Below, one piece after another: positions 46,436 through 59,500 of a stretch of 64,000 nucleotides of DNA. A program made the position numbers and the translations under genes. The stretch comes from Liolophura sinensis. Taxonomy: Eukaryota > Mollusca > Polyplacophora > Chitonida > Chitonidae. The first letter of the stretch is position 1. Each line of letters opens with the position of its first letter. Location of the stretch: contig NC_088297.1 in assembly GCF_032854445.1 (NCBI RefSeq), forward strand, positions 3,099,991 through 3,163,990, in the 5' to 3' direction. Below the pieces are notes generated by a model. That model was not told the origin of the DNA and did no database searches. It saw only the letters and a list, made by a program, of their open reading frames with translations.

Positions 46436-46724
46436 CATAATTAAATCAGTCATTACTACCATCAGTCATCATTACAAGCATAACCCTCATACTTACACCA
46501 TCAGTCTCCACACGCCCGTGCATCATCATCGGTCGGTAATATCCTCATATGGTCATCATTACCATTATCAGAGAAATCCACGTCTTCAATTTACTGTCGA
46601 AATTCTAGTTCTGGTTTTCTAAGCCATATCTGCTAACAAAACACAGCCTTGGAAGTCTTCTTCTGAGATATTTCATCGATTAACCGCGCTTACCCCATTC
46701 TCGGGCTGCTAAAACAGCCTCTCT

Positions 46725-46905
46725 GGTTTTACTCATACTGGCTTCCTCTCTGCCTCCGTACGTGGGAAAGTCAGCCATCAACCTGCCGAGAGTCGTGGGT
46801 TTCTCCCGGGCCATGCAAGGTCTCCTCCCACCATAATGCTGGCCGCCGTCATATACGTGAAATATTCTTGAGTACAGCGTACACCAATCAAATAAATAAA
46901 TCTCC
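46725..46905 (+). mobile_element. SINE-A, head-truncated
   Basis: It starts near tactcatactggcttcctc and continues with cagcgtacaccaatcaaata as tail. Confidence 0.75.
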
Positions 46906-47346
46906 GGTTTTACAAGTGATCTTCAATAAACATTAGACTGTGCAAACGACCACACAACGTTGTGAATCGCTAATCGTAACGAATGCCTTACGCGCTGAGA
47001 GCAAGCGGAATACACAAAACCGCTGCCTAAGGTCAGGTTTGAACCCCCACCTCGTCTGTCCTCCTGACTGAAAGGCAAGCAACCTCCAATCACTCTACCC
47101 GAGCACGCTCTTTAACACTGGTAATGTTTGCGTGGAAGTTTCTTAACAACCAAAACAAAGTAACAACATAAGGGACAAGAACACACCATAATAGTAACAT
47201 GGTCACTGGATTTTTTTTTTTTATTTATTGAACGTTGTAGCATGGATAAGCACTGAATCAAATCTAAAATGTGACCTTCCGATCGTCCACAACTGAGAGA
47301 TCTCTTTGCCACGTAAAGCATCAAACACTTAAATACTTGTTCAAGT

Positions 47347-47600
47347 ACACTCAAAACAATAATCTGATAATTCTAACAGAATACCTGTTGTCTGAGTGAT
47401 GATAGAATGTATTCTGTTATTATAACAATATTCTCTCATATTCAACACAATATCCTGTTAGTCTAATAGAATCTTCATGTTGAATTAGTAGAATATGTGT
47501 GTTATATTTAACAGAACAATCTGCTGTAACAACAAAATACATTCTAGTGTCACTCAGACAGCAGACTTTCTGTTAAAATTAACAGATTAATTTTTAGTGT
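47347..47600. mobile_element. MITE M1, best full-length copy
   Basis: Left end acactcaaaacaataatctg and right end gttaaaattaacagattaat with tttttagtgt are inverted repeats of about 35 bases. The subterminal pair ctgttgtctgagtgatgata and tgtcactcagacagcagact extends the hairpin. No open frame. Confidence 0.8.
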
Positions 47601-48861
47601 GCAACAAGACTGGAAAATAACATGGCATACATTTTAAAAACGGAAAATCAACATCTGGTTCCTAAATTCTTTCATAAAAAACGCAAAATTATCAACACCA
47701 AAAATTATATATGGCAAAAGCAGCAATCTCAGGAGCTGACCAAACATGGTTGAGCCAACATGGGTTGTCCTGACCCACACATGTACATGTATATGACTCA
47801 CTGGTATAAGCCAGGTGAGAACCTCAGACGAGATTGGAGGCTGAAGGTCCTGAGAAGCGATCTTAGATTTAAGTCAAAATTTCAATCATTAAATTTTATA
47901 TGTCCCTTTCCGTTATTTTACCAGAAATTTGTTTTACAATAACTAACCCAGGATTTATTTTGCCAAGCAAAATTCTGACCTTGTAACATAAGAAACAAGA
48001 ACTTTAATGTGATTTGAAATTTTGACTTAATTAGATCGCTTCGTGATCCCGGGGCCAGGCAATACACTCCTTCGTACACCAGAGTCCATTAACAAAATAG
48101 AGGAGAATTACAGGAAGGAAATCTGTGAAGAAATCTGTGAATAAAAACAAGAAGTTTTTGACATGTCTTCAGTTTTTTTCAGCAAGATCTGTAGAATGCA
48201 CGTTCCCCACGGCAATACATACTTCAAAATCACATTTTTTTCGTCCGATATCCTTTCGAGAGAGCAAATTTAGGAACACTGGCTCACGCTAAATTACCCC
48301 GAGTAAGCATTTTTGCAAATTTTGCAGAGGGAGGGAAACGAAACTGCTGGCACTATGTCCTTCATGCAGGAGGCTGAGATACTCAACTGGCTTATAGTCA
48401 TATACATATAAGTAATCTATCATGAATCTGACCAATTAGTATACACATAAACGGAAGATAAAAAAAAATATACAAGGTTACAGGTTAAAATCAAAAATAT
48501 GTATTCATCAACAAAGTGTCATATTCACAGTCTAAAATGTAAAACCTACGATATGTGAGCAGGGTATATCAAAATAGAGAGCATGGCAAAAAGTGCAATC
48601 CCCACAGTTAAATTGCAAACCACGAATGGAAGACAACACACCTGATTTCTTGTTTCCCGTCCGAATATTTTAAAAACGTGGTGCACGTGGCGGAAACGTT
48701 TCATTTTTGATCATCATTATTTTACGATAATACCACAGCTATGTGCTTAAACGCCGCGAGGTTGGTTGGATGTCGTTATAAGACGACGATAAGCAGGGGT
48801 GATTCCTAATCAGTGGTGTAACACTGTTCAGGAATATGACTAGTTGTGGTCTCAATACATT

Positions 48862-49105
48862 AAGTCATTTGATTACGCCAAACTCAAAGAATACTTCACT
48901 TATGGTGGGAGGAAGCCGGGTAGAGCCAGGGGGAAACTCACTACCATCTGCAGGTTGCACACGATGTAGGCAGACATTCCCACATACGACCGGAGAGGCA
49001 GCCAGCATGAGCTGGACTTGAACTCGCAGCGACCTCATTGGTAAGAGGCTCTTGGGTCTTTGCGCCGTGCTGGCGAGCTAACCCCCTTGGCCATGGAAGC
49101 CCTCG
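48862..49105 (-). mobile_element. SINE-A, nearly full length
   Basis: It carries gattacgccaaactcaaaga, gtagagccagggggaaactc, gccagcatgagctggacttg and head remnants up to ccttggccatggaagcc. Confidence 0.75.
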
Positions 49106-50939
49106 CCTACTGAAGAAGATCATTGTATATCACAGTTATATACTAGCAACAACCCATGCAGCATTAAAAGAAACCGGCAAACATCGTGGAATGTGACTGC
49201 CATGTGATTTTAAAGAAAGTATGTCTACCATGTGGAAAGGTAAAACAAAACAAAACAATTGAACAATGAGAGAAAAAAATAAGACACCATCATACATACT
49301 CGGCACATTTTACATAATGTACATGACCATAAAAATCGAAGTTTCGCCGCGGACTGGCAATTCAGCGGTTGGGGATTGGTTTAGGTTCTCATTTTGAAAG
49401 CCATAAGGTAAAATGTACATATAAGAATAGACTGCAATTACCTCTAACAACTAGCTTACATGATCACCATTCCCTTACTAAAGCTACATATACGAGCACT
49501 GAGCGATATAGGTTTTTCCTGAGGTCGCTAACATCAATGTCCATTTACAACAGTTGGGAAATATTATAGCTCTTGCATCCAACTCATTTGCTCACAAGTG
49601 ACGTCATGATTTCCTTCTGAACTACCCTTATTACAAAATTCCCCTTAGCACATTGTACACCGAACAAGTATTATCCTTAAAATACAGATGCCTCCAACCA
49701 ACCAGACGACATATAGCAAAAATAGAAACATTTTATACCTTCAGAGACAGAAGAGTTACACGGAGCACGCGTACACTATTTTCAACCCGTATTCATAGTT
49801 TTTAACACCCGGGTTCCTGGCAAGAACCAGGGGGTGATAAATAGCGTGGAGCTAAATGGGCGAAACGCTTATTTTTGAAGATTCCTAAAATTTAAAGTAC
49901 CACAGAACAAAGACTCCATCGTATTCTTATTACTTTTCCAGAAAAAAACTCTCCTAAAAGCCATATTTTTTTCATATTTTATGCAGAAAGCATCTTCAAT
50001 GCCTATATCATCTTGATTAAATTCGTTTTGTTTTCACCTCCAATCATTTAGTGACGTGACCAAAGATCGTTTTCATGATTGACTCAGATCAGCTATGACA
50101 TCGCTGCAAAACTATGCATTGTTTGCACATCTTGACACAATGATACCAAAAGAGTTTGAAATCAATACACAAGCCTTGGGGGGGGGGGGGGGGGGCAGTA
50201 GACTTCAACAATGTTAACTCAGATCATTAGTAATAAATGGAAGATATACAAAACATCAAAACTGCTGTTCAGAGGATTGAATGGAAACTTAAAATCTTCA
50301 ATCTTATTGTTTTGTTTTTTGTTTTTTTTTTTTTAAATATTATACAAACAAAAACTAAAACCTGCTTTAGAAAATAAAATCTTGCAATTTAATATGAAAA
50401 AAACAGTCCCAAACTAGAGTGCAATCATTTTCGATCAGTGGTGAATAACAACAGTAACTGGGTAAAAAGGGAAAAATATTGAAATTTTTTAGCAAGAATG
50501 AGACCTGTATATATGTACACATACTAAATGATAAAATAACAGTTAAATGAACTGTTACTTTACAAAAAGCGCATATCTGAAGGCCTGAATGTTGACATCT
50601 CTACAAGCCTTTGCTCACGTAAGAATTGTTCCAAGGCACACGGCTTCCATAATCCACCAGTGTTCCATAATAGGGTTATTCATGAAGGTATTTCTGAGCT
50701 TGAAAACTTTTGCTTTGTTTTGTCTTTTTTTTGTTGCCTGATTGTACAACATGAATTTCCTTACCTGCAGCTGAAAACTGCTTTTTTTTTGCCTCAATTA
50801 AAAGAGAATTTCCAAGGTTTGACCCTATAAGAGCTTAACCAAGACGCCAGTTTCTCTGGGGTGAATCCAAAGCAAAAACAGTTACAAAGTAGGTATAATA
50901 TGTCAGGATGTATAGGAGCATGATTTTCCATGTACTTGC

Positions 50940-51340
50940 ATCGCACACTTCTTGCCTGTATATTGTACACTTCTTTGCCTGTATATTGTACACTTCTTGC
51001 CTGTATATTGTACACTTCTCTGCCTGTATATTGTACACTTCTCTGCCTGTACACTTCCATACTTCCATACCTGCCTGTACACTTCTTTGCCTGTATACTG
51101 TACACTTCTTTGCCTGTATACTGTACACTTCTTTGCCTGTATACTTCCATGCCAGTACACTGTACACTTCTCTGCCTGTATGCTTCCATGCCTGTACATT
51201 GTACACTTCTTGCCTGTATATTGTACACTTCTTTGCCTGTATATTGTACACTTCTTTGCCTGTATACTTCCATGCCTGTACATTGTACACTTCCATGCCT
51301 GTACATTGTACACTTCCATGCCTGTACATTGTACACTTCT
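50940..51340. repeat. 21–23-bp minisatellite with GTACA motifs, about 18 copies
   Basis: Unit cttctttgcctgtatattgt plus aca. Length variants of 21–23 bp keep all six frames open in places (up to 214 codons), which explains the overlapping frames. No splice or domain evidence for coding. Confidence 0.9.
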
Positions 51341-51724
51341 ATAATATACTGCACCAATCCCAATCTTGTATCACAGTCATTCGTCCAAGCTGTAAAAGAA
51401 ACACAATAATTAATATTTTGCCAGATAGGAGTGTTCAACTGATATATTCATAGTTATTTCATTATTGAATTAATACATCATTTACAGTAGATACCTCTCC
51501 TGATGGCAGGGAAATTAACACAATAAATGTATTCACACGGGGGCCAGGTGAAGCCTAGAAATTCATAGTTTCTTAGTTCTCCCTATTCTGTTCATAGACA
51601 CCTGAGAATCATAGGTAAAATATACAATAAACTGCAGGTACCTTCAGATTTGTAAATGAAAATATGATTTACTGGTGTTTATGAATATCACACCCAAGCG
51701 TCAGCATCGTCAGCTATACCAGGG

Positions 51725-51943
51725 TAGGGACTCCATGGCCTAGTGGTTAATGTGCTGAGGCAGCACAACAACCCAAGAGTTTATCACCAATGTGATTGGT
51801 ATCAGTTCAAGTCCGGTCGTACATGGGTAGGTTCGCGAGCAGCCTACGCATGGTCATGGGTTCCCCTGGGCTTGGCCCAATTTCTTCCCAAAAGACAAAC
51901 ATGCTTGAGTACGGAGTAAAACACCAATCAAATAAATAAACTA
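51725..51943 (+). mobile_element. SINE-A, full length but diverged
   Basis: Head ctccatggcctagtggttaa, B-box side cagttcaagtccggtcgtac, tail aacaccaatcaaataaataa. Confidence 0.75.
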
Positions 51944-52124
51944 TGGTAATAAGAGTTGAAGAGTAGAAGATACCACAGTGCCTGCAGTATCCCACTTTCT
52001 TTGGCAAGCATCTGATAAAAATCTTGATCGATAATCGAGAAAGAGCTGGATTTTAATGAATCATAATGGCCCAACGCCACTTCTGTCATACTGCAGCTCT
52101 CTTGCAGTGACGGCTGGATTTGGT

Positions 52125-52375
52125 TTATCTGTATGATTGATGTTTTACGCCGTACTCAAGAACATTTTAGTTATACCACGGACGCTAGCATTACGGTGGT
52201 AGGAAACCTGGATGCAAAAACCATGACAATCCACACAGGTTGTTGACAAATCTTCCCGCATACAGCTGGAGAGGAAGCTAGCATGAGCTGGACTTGAATT
52301 CACGGTTACCCCATTGGTGAGAGGATCTTGGGTCAATGTGTCGTGCTGGCATGTTAACTACCGAAGGCCCCTAGC
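52125..52375 (-). mobile_element. SINE-A, nearly full length
   Basis: It includes gatgttttacgccgtactca, gaggaagctagcatgagctg and the head side gagaggatcttgggtcaatg. Confidence 0.75.
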
Positions 52376-52496
52376 CGGATTTGAACCTGCAGCCGTACTG
52401 GTCATGGTGTAATCTCCTGCGACAAGATAATGGCCAAACATTGTATGAGAAATTTCAGAAAAAAATAAAAATTTCATACATTATTAGTTACCAGCC

Positions 52497-52625
52497 AGCA
52501 CACTAAAGGCCTATTTCCACAGCACACTAAAGGCCTATTTCCACAGCACACTAAAGGCCTATTTCCACAGCACACTAAAGGCCAATTTCCACAGCACACT
52601 AAAGGCCAATTTCCACAGCACACGG
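52497..52625 (+). repeat. 24–25-bp tandem repeat, about 5 copies
   Basis: The unit reads cacactaaaggcctatttcc plus acag. Confidence 0.9.
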
Positions 52626-52915
52626 TGCTGCACCCTGCACGTCACGTGCCACAATGTCATAGAGTCAAACACCACTGGTTATGAATAACCATTCCCACTG
52701 TGCTCGGCGCGGGTCGGGTGTAGCGCAGTCATTTTGTTTCTTTTTCCAAGCTCTGTGGCATCATTTTAAGCCAATAATTTGCCAGTACAATCAATTGTCT
52801 GTTTCCAAGAAGGTTTCTCCATCTTGGACCGAACCCGTTCTTTCTCAGAAAAACTTAATCCTTGTTTCTGAACGTACAGTTTTATTTAACAAAGCCACTG
52901 ACAATTACAATGATG

Positions 52916-53270
52916 TAAGTGAGTGAGTGCTTGGGGTTTAATGTCATACTTAACAATTTTTCAGTCATATGATGACGAAGGAATCCTTATGGTGTATATA
53001 ATCTGCCTCCTTGTCGCAGAACGGATTTCCGCTGCTCTTTTATCTAGTACTGCTTCACTGAGACAACTTACCAAAGGCATGTAAGCCGCCCTGCCCGAGC
53101 CATTATACTGATACAGGTCAACCAGTCATTGCACTATCCCCTTCATACTGAACGCCAAGCGTTGAAGTTACAAATTCCTCTTTTAAAGTCTTAGGTGTGA
53201 CTCGACCCAGGACTGATCCTGGATCTACTGCTCCCAAAGCGGACGCTCTACAAACTGTGCTAACCTGTAG
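52916..53270 (-). mobile_element. SINE-B, full length
   Basis: It reads agtgagtgagtgcttggggt, then gttgaagttacaaattcctc and head cggacgctctacaaactgtg. Confidence 0.85.
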
Positions 53271-53473
53271 GTTTGTCACTGAGCACGTTCAACAAACATC
53301 AGACGTGCAGCGTGGCCGGCAGTGTAAATAGCCAATGCAGCATGACATTGCAGTGTGCTGCAAGGATAATGCGGCGTGGCAAATATTGGAAATTGGGCTT
53401 AAACATCCGATTAATCCAAATGTACGCTGTACAGAGCATGATTTAACATTTCTTACATTTCCCCCCAACAAAC

Positions 53474-53530
53474 TTACTTGAGAACCTCCAAGGCTTTCTC
53501 AATTTCTTCTCTCCTGGATGTTTTCTCAAT
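53474..53530 (-). CDS. Gene 4, last coding exon
   Basis: The acceptor ttctgtttcag precedes ATT GAG AAA ACA. It encodes IEKTSRREEIEKALEVLK and TAA. Phase 0. It completes the acidic half of the C-terminal helix pair. Confidence 0.75.
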   Translation of the reverse strand: MEKTSRREEIEKALEVLK

Positions 53531-56500
53531 CTGAAACAGAAAGAAGATTTTAGGGCATTTATAAAACCATTTGACAGTTTCTCACCAATCCTAACTGTTG
53601 TTGTTGTTGTTGCAGAATAAATCTTTTTTTTTCAATGTCAAAAGAGGGTATGACAGTAAAAAGGTTTTTACTGTTCATGTATAATATGTTTACATAATTG
53701 AAAAGTCTAGAAAAACAGGAAAATCATAAAAACATGGGAGGATCAGACAAAATAAAAACGCAAATTCTTAGTTTTATTTTCATTCCAATTTTGGATATTT
53801 TAAGAGTCAGCTCATCCATAAAACACAAAATACAAGTAAAATTGGTTCTGCTCACTTACAAATTGAGTCCTAAGCAGGTGAGTGAGAATGCGCAGTGAAG
53901 AAAAACTGATGTACTATATTACAATTACATTACATCAGTCATATCAGTACGCTTAAAAAATGCTTGGAAACTTAAAATGTATTACCTGCACAAAGATGAC
54001 AGAGAGTGAGTGAGTGAGTGAGTGCTTGGGGTTTAACGTCATACTTAACAATTTTTCAGTCATATGACGACGAAGGAATCCTTAGAGTGCATGTAATGTG
54101 CCTCCTTGTTTCCAAGCTCTTTTATCTAGTGCTGCTTCACTATGACGACTTACCAAAGGCAAGTAAGCCGCCCCGCCCGAGCCATTATCATAATACGGGT
54201 CAACCAGTTGTTGCACTATCCCCAAAATGCTGAAGTTACAACTTCCTCTTTTAAGGTCTTAGGTATGACCTGACCCAGGATTGACCCTGGATCTACCACC
54301 TTTTGAAGCGGACGTTTTACCAACTATGCTATTGGGGCCGGTAACATAACAAAGAAGGCACATTTTTAAATCATACTTTTACGAGGATTCATTTGCTATG
54401 TCTCTCTGTGTGTCTTTCAGCATTTTATCAGTAAAAGTTATACACAGACTCGGATCAAAATTTGTGCACAGCATGGCCTGGGGATTAGAACAAATCCATT
54501 AAAAATCTGTATCCAGAAATTTTTAAATGATTTGATAACGAGTAAATGCCTGGGGTTTCACGTCAAACTTAATACCAATTTTTCAGTCCGGTGACAATGA
54601 AGAATCATTAGGTGTGTGTACAGTAAGCATGTTTTCTTGTGGCAGGAAAAGTCCATGCCGCCAAAGTGCAGTCCCACTGAAGCATCATGCCGGAGACTCC
54701 AGACATGACACCCCATCCAGTCACATTATACTAACACCGCGCCAACCAGTCCTGTTTTCGTGCTCTAACCTCTCAGCACGCAACAAGTACTATTTTTAAA
54801 GTCTTTGGTATGACCTGACCTGGGTTTGATCCCGGGTGTCCCGACTACGAGGCAAACACTTTAACCACTAGGCCACCGAAGCAGTCCAAATGAGTTTATA
54901 GGACAGTATTTTCCCTTTGATTATACTGATGGAATTTATGCATTTGGCTCTGGTGGAGTTTTACACTCTAGAAGTTCCTTTCTAGTTTATACACTTCACT
55001 GTTCAATGCCACACTCATTCTCATGAATTCTTCACTTATACGCTAGTGGCCAGTGTTATGGGTGGAGGAAACAAGAGCACCTGTGTACCGGGGCCCTGCC
55101 TTACCTCTGCAGCGGTGAGCTCCTCTCCTCTATCTTGCTTGTCCTCCAAGGCCTGGATTTGACGTAGTTTTTTCTGTAACTTCTTCTGTTGCTTCTTCGT
55201 ATCAGCTACAGAGTGCTGTTGAAATGAACACAAGTTCACATTAGTTGACACGTGCATGATAACTACAGAAAATTATACACAAGTTTTAGAAAACTTTTGT
55301 GCGACACCTCGCAATTACAGGAGATGTTTAGGATCAGTTCACAGGTAAAATACATGTCATGCATTCTCAAAAACTTTTCCCACATGATGATGACGGCAGT
55401 CAGGTTTGTAGGTGGTAGAAAACCACCGACCTTTGTCACATACCTGACAAGCCTTCTGACTTAATACCACAGCCTAGTATCCAGAATATCCCTACAATTA
55501 TCTCTCACCCTTCGCCTACTTTTTCAAAGTCGTTAGGCTCTGGTGTGCGATAAACACTGTCTCCTTGTAAACATTATCTCCTTGTAAGCACAATCCCCTT
55601 GTAATCACTATCCCCTTGTAAACACCATCTCCTCATAAACACTATCTCCTTGTAAGCACTATCTCCTTGTAAACACTATCTCCTTGTAAACACTATCTCC
55701 TTGTAAGCACTATCTCCATGTAAACACCATCTCCTCATAAACACTATCTCCTTGTAAGCACTATTTCCTTGTAAACACTATCTCCTTGTAAGCACAATCC
55801 CCTTGTAATCACTATCCCCTTGTAAACACCATCTCCTCATAAACACTATCTCCTTGTAAGCACTATTTCCTTGTAAACACTATCTCCTTGTAAACACTAT
55901 CTCCTTGTAAGCACTATCTCCTTGTAAACACCATCTCCTCATAAACACTATCTCCTTGTAAGCACTATTTCCTTGTAAGCACAATCCCCTTGTAATCACT
56001 ATCCCCTTGTAAACACCATCTCCTCATAAACACTATCTCCTTGTAAGCACTATTTCCTTGTAAGCACTATCTCCTTGTAAACACCATCTCCTCATAAACA
56101 CTATCTCCTTGTAAACACTATCTCCTTGTAAACACTATCTCCTTGTAAGCACTATTTCCTTGTAAACACTATCCCCTTGTAAGCACTACCTCCTTGTAAG
56201 CACTACTTCCTTGTAAACATTATCTCCTTGTAAGCACTATCTCCTTGTAAACACTATCTCCTTGTAAGCACTATTTTCTTGTAAACACTATCCCCTTGTA
56301 AGCACTACCTCCTTGTAAGCACTATTTCCTTGTAAGCACTATCTCCTTGTAAACACCATCTCCTCATAAACACTATTTCCTTGTAAGCACTATCCCCTTG
56401 TAAGCACTACCTCCTTGTAAGCACTACTTCCTTGTAAACATTATCTCCTTGTAAGCACTATCTCCTTGTAAACACTATCTCCTTGTAAGCACTATTTCCT

Positions 56501-59500
56501 TGTAAACACTATCCCCTTGTAAGCACTACCTCCTTGTAAGCACTATTTCCTTGTAAACACTATCTCCTTGTAAGCACTATCTCCTTGTAAACACCATCTC
56601 CTCATAAACACTATCTCCTTGTAAGCACTATCTCCTTGTAAACACTATCTCCTTGTAAGCACTACCTCCTTGTAAGCACTATTTCCTTGTAAACACTATC
56701 CCCTTATAAGCACTACCTCCTTGTAAGCACTATTTCCTTGAAAACACTATCCCCTTGTAAGCACTACCTCCTTGTAAGCACTACTTCCTTGTAAACACTA
56801 TCTCTTATAGCCAGATTTAGCAAATACGACTTGTACATGAGAAATCCGAAGGTAATATCATGTCAGCACTGAAATACACGGACCTCCAAGACCTCTACAC
56901 GCATTAAGATGACACGGACCTCCAAGACCTCTACAGGCATTAAGATGACACGGACCTCCAAGACCTCTACAGGCATTAAGATGACACGGACCTCCAAGAA
57001 CTCTACAGGCATTAAGATGACACGGACCTCCAAGACCTCTACAGGCATTAAGATGACACGGACCTCCAAGACCTCTACAGACATTAAGATGACACGGACC
57101 TCCAAGACCTCTACAGACGTTAAGATGACACGGACCTCCAAGACCTCTACAGGCGTTAAGATGACACGGACCTCCAAGACCTCTACAGGCGTTAAGATGA
57201 CACGGACCTCCAAGACCTCTACAGGCGTTAAGATGACACGGACCTCCAAGACCTCTACAGGCGTTAAGATGACACGGACCTCCAAGACCTCTACAGGCGT
57301 TAAGATGACACGGACCTCCAAGACCTCTACAGGCGTTAAGATGACACGGACCTCCAAGACCTCTACAGGCGTTAAGATGACACGGACCTCCAAGACCTCT
57401 ACAGACATTAAGATGACCGATTCTCCACGCCATTTCTAAAAAAATCTTTGCTGGGCATAAACCAACTCTTAAAGGAAAAACTATAGCATTGTTTTCTTAT
57501 TTTTATCCAGAAAGAAAAGGATTTTAGAAGAAATGAACGTACAAAAATTAACAGCAAAAAAGTCCATCAAAATCCTGATTAAAACTAAATTAAATTTAAA
57601 TTAAAACTCTACTTTGGAGGGTGAGTCTAATCACACCCAACGACCATACTTTTAACGACAGTTCTAAGTAACACAAACTACAAGACTTGCCCCATTCTCC
57701 GCTCCTGATGTTTCATCCTGGCTCTCTGTGGAAGACGATGCTGTACTGCTGCTCACCAAGTGCTGAGGCAGAGGAGCTGAAACAAAAGTTACCTCAAAAC
57801 CAAGTCTGGAAATAGGTGCATGCCATTCGCTTCCTAACACCCCTTTGGAGAAAAGTGGTGCGACCCTTACTGTGTAAGTTACATAATACTGGACCACTGT
57901 TACTTGGGTCAAGTGTAAAGTTCAGTCCATTATTATATGACATGCAGGTTGATGAATAAATAAATTTCCCCAAATTCTCAACAAACTCGATACATTTAAA
58001 ACATGTATCCAATATTGTATGAATTAGGTTGTCAAACCGCAGTGGTCAAATTTGTTGCGAATTTAAGGTATCTGGATAAAGCAACAGATGTGGGTACTGT
58101 ACCTGAGAGACCACCGCTTTGCTTCCCCCGGGCTAAGCCTATCAACAGGTCAGCCCCACTCGTACCTGAATATGTAACAAAGCATGACAGCAACCAGTTT
58201 ATTTACTTATCTGATTCGAGCTTACAGCCTGTAGTACATACTAGTACCGTATACCTTAAATAACCCAAAATTTCGGCAACAAAAGTGCATTTTTAGAGAC
58301 AAATAAATGTCACAAAACACTAGTATCACTTTTGGAGCTGAAACTTAATAATAAATTTTTCAGCAGAATATCATCCCAGGTTCCAAGAAAACCTCAAAAC
58401 ATCTTTCTAAAACTCTAAAGAATTCTCGAAACCAGGAAAAATGGGCGGGTTGGTCATGTATAAATTGTATGGTCAGTTAGGGTACACCACTAAGACAAAC
58501 CTGAAAACAAAGAGCAAGGCAAGGACAATGTCCTGCATCAAACAGTATTTGTCAAAAGCCAACTGTTTGGTACAGGACAAAAAAAAATGTAAATAATTTT
58601 AATTTCTGCAGATACTGATGTCATTTTTCTCAATGACATCACACATACCATACTATCTGGCATGATATTCCTTAGCTCAGCCTACAAATACATGAGAATG
58701 GCTGTGTACATGTATTTTATGCTTGTGCTGAGAAGGGCACATGGGGATCTGATGCTTGTGCTGAGAAGGGCATATGTGGATTTGATGCTTGTGCTGAGAA
58801 GGGCATATGGGGATTTGATGCTTGTGCTGAGAAGGGCATTTGGGGATTTGATGCTTGTGCTGAGAAGGGCATTTGGGGATTTGGTGCTTGTGCTGAGAAT
58901 GGGACATGGGGATTTGATGCTTGTGTTGAGAAGGGCACATGGGAATTTGATGCTTATGCTGAGAAGGGCATTTGGGGATTTGATGCTTGTGCTGAGAGTG
59001 GCATTTGGGGGTTTGATGCTTGTGCTGAGAATGGGACATGGGGATTTGATGCTTGTGTTGAGAAGGGCACATGGGGGTTTGATGCTTGTGCTGAGAAGGG
59101 CATATGGGGGTTTGATGCTTGTGCTGAAAAGGGCATTTGGGGGTTTGACGCTTATGCTGAGAAGGGCACATGGGGATTTGATGCTTGTGCTGAGAAGGGC
59201 ATTTGGGAGTTTGATGCTTGTGCTGAGAAGGGCACATGGGGATTTGATGCTTGTGCTGAGAGTGGCATTTGGGAGTTTGATGCTTGTGCTGAGAAGGGCA
59301 CATGGGGATTTGATGCTTGTGCTGAGAGTGGCATTTGGGGGTTTGATGCTTGTGCTGAGAATGGGACATGGGGATTTGATGCTTGTGTTGAGAAGGGCAC
59401 ATGGGGGTTTGATGCTTGTGCTGAGAAGGGCATATGGGGGTTTGATGCTTGTGCTGAAAAGGGCATTTGGGGGTTTGACGCTTATGCTGAGAAGGGCACA

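Larger units (their letters stand above)
46436..53470. other. Intergenic region between convergent SLC17 gene and gene 4
   Basis: I find no supportable coding exon here. It holds SINEs, one MITE, the 23-bp GTACA-rich array, a G run near 50.18 kb and long AT-rich unique stretches (47.6–48.8 and 49.1–50.9 kb). Part of the right end should be the 3′ untranslated region of gene 4. Confidence 0.4.

Noticed and set aside
50794-51453. Overlapping frames up to 214 codons on both strands
   Set aside because: They are produced by the 21–23-bp GTACA array; frame openness on all strands is a composition effect.
56858-57439. Open frames of 176–191 codons on both strands (MTRTSKTSTGIK and CRGLGGPCHLNA repeats)
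   Set aside because: Same cause: a 36-bp array. Frames on both strands cannot all be genes, and none connects in phase to gene 4 exons.
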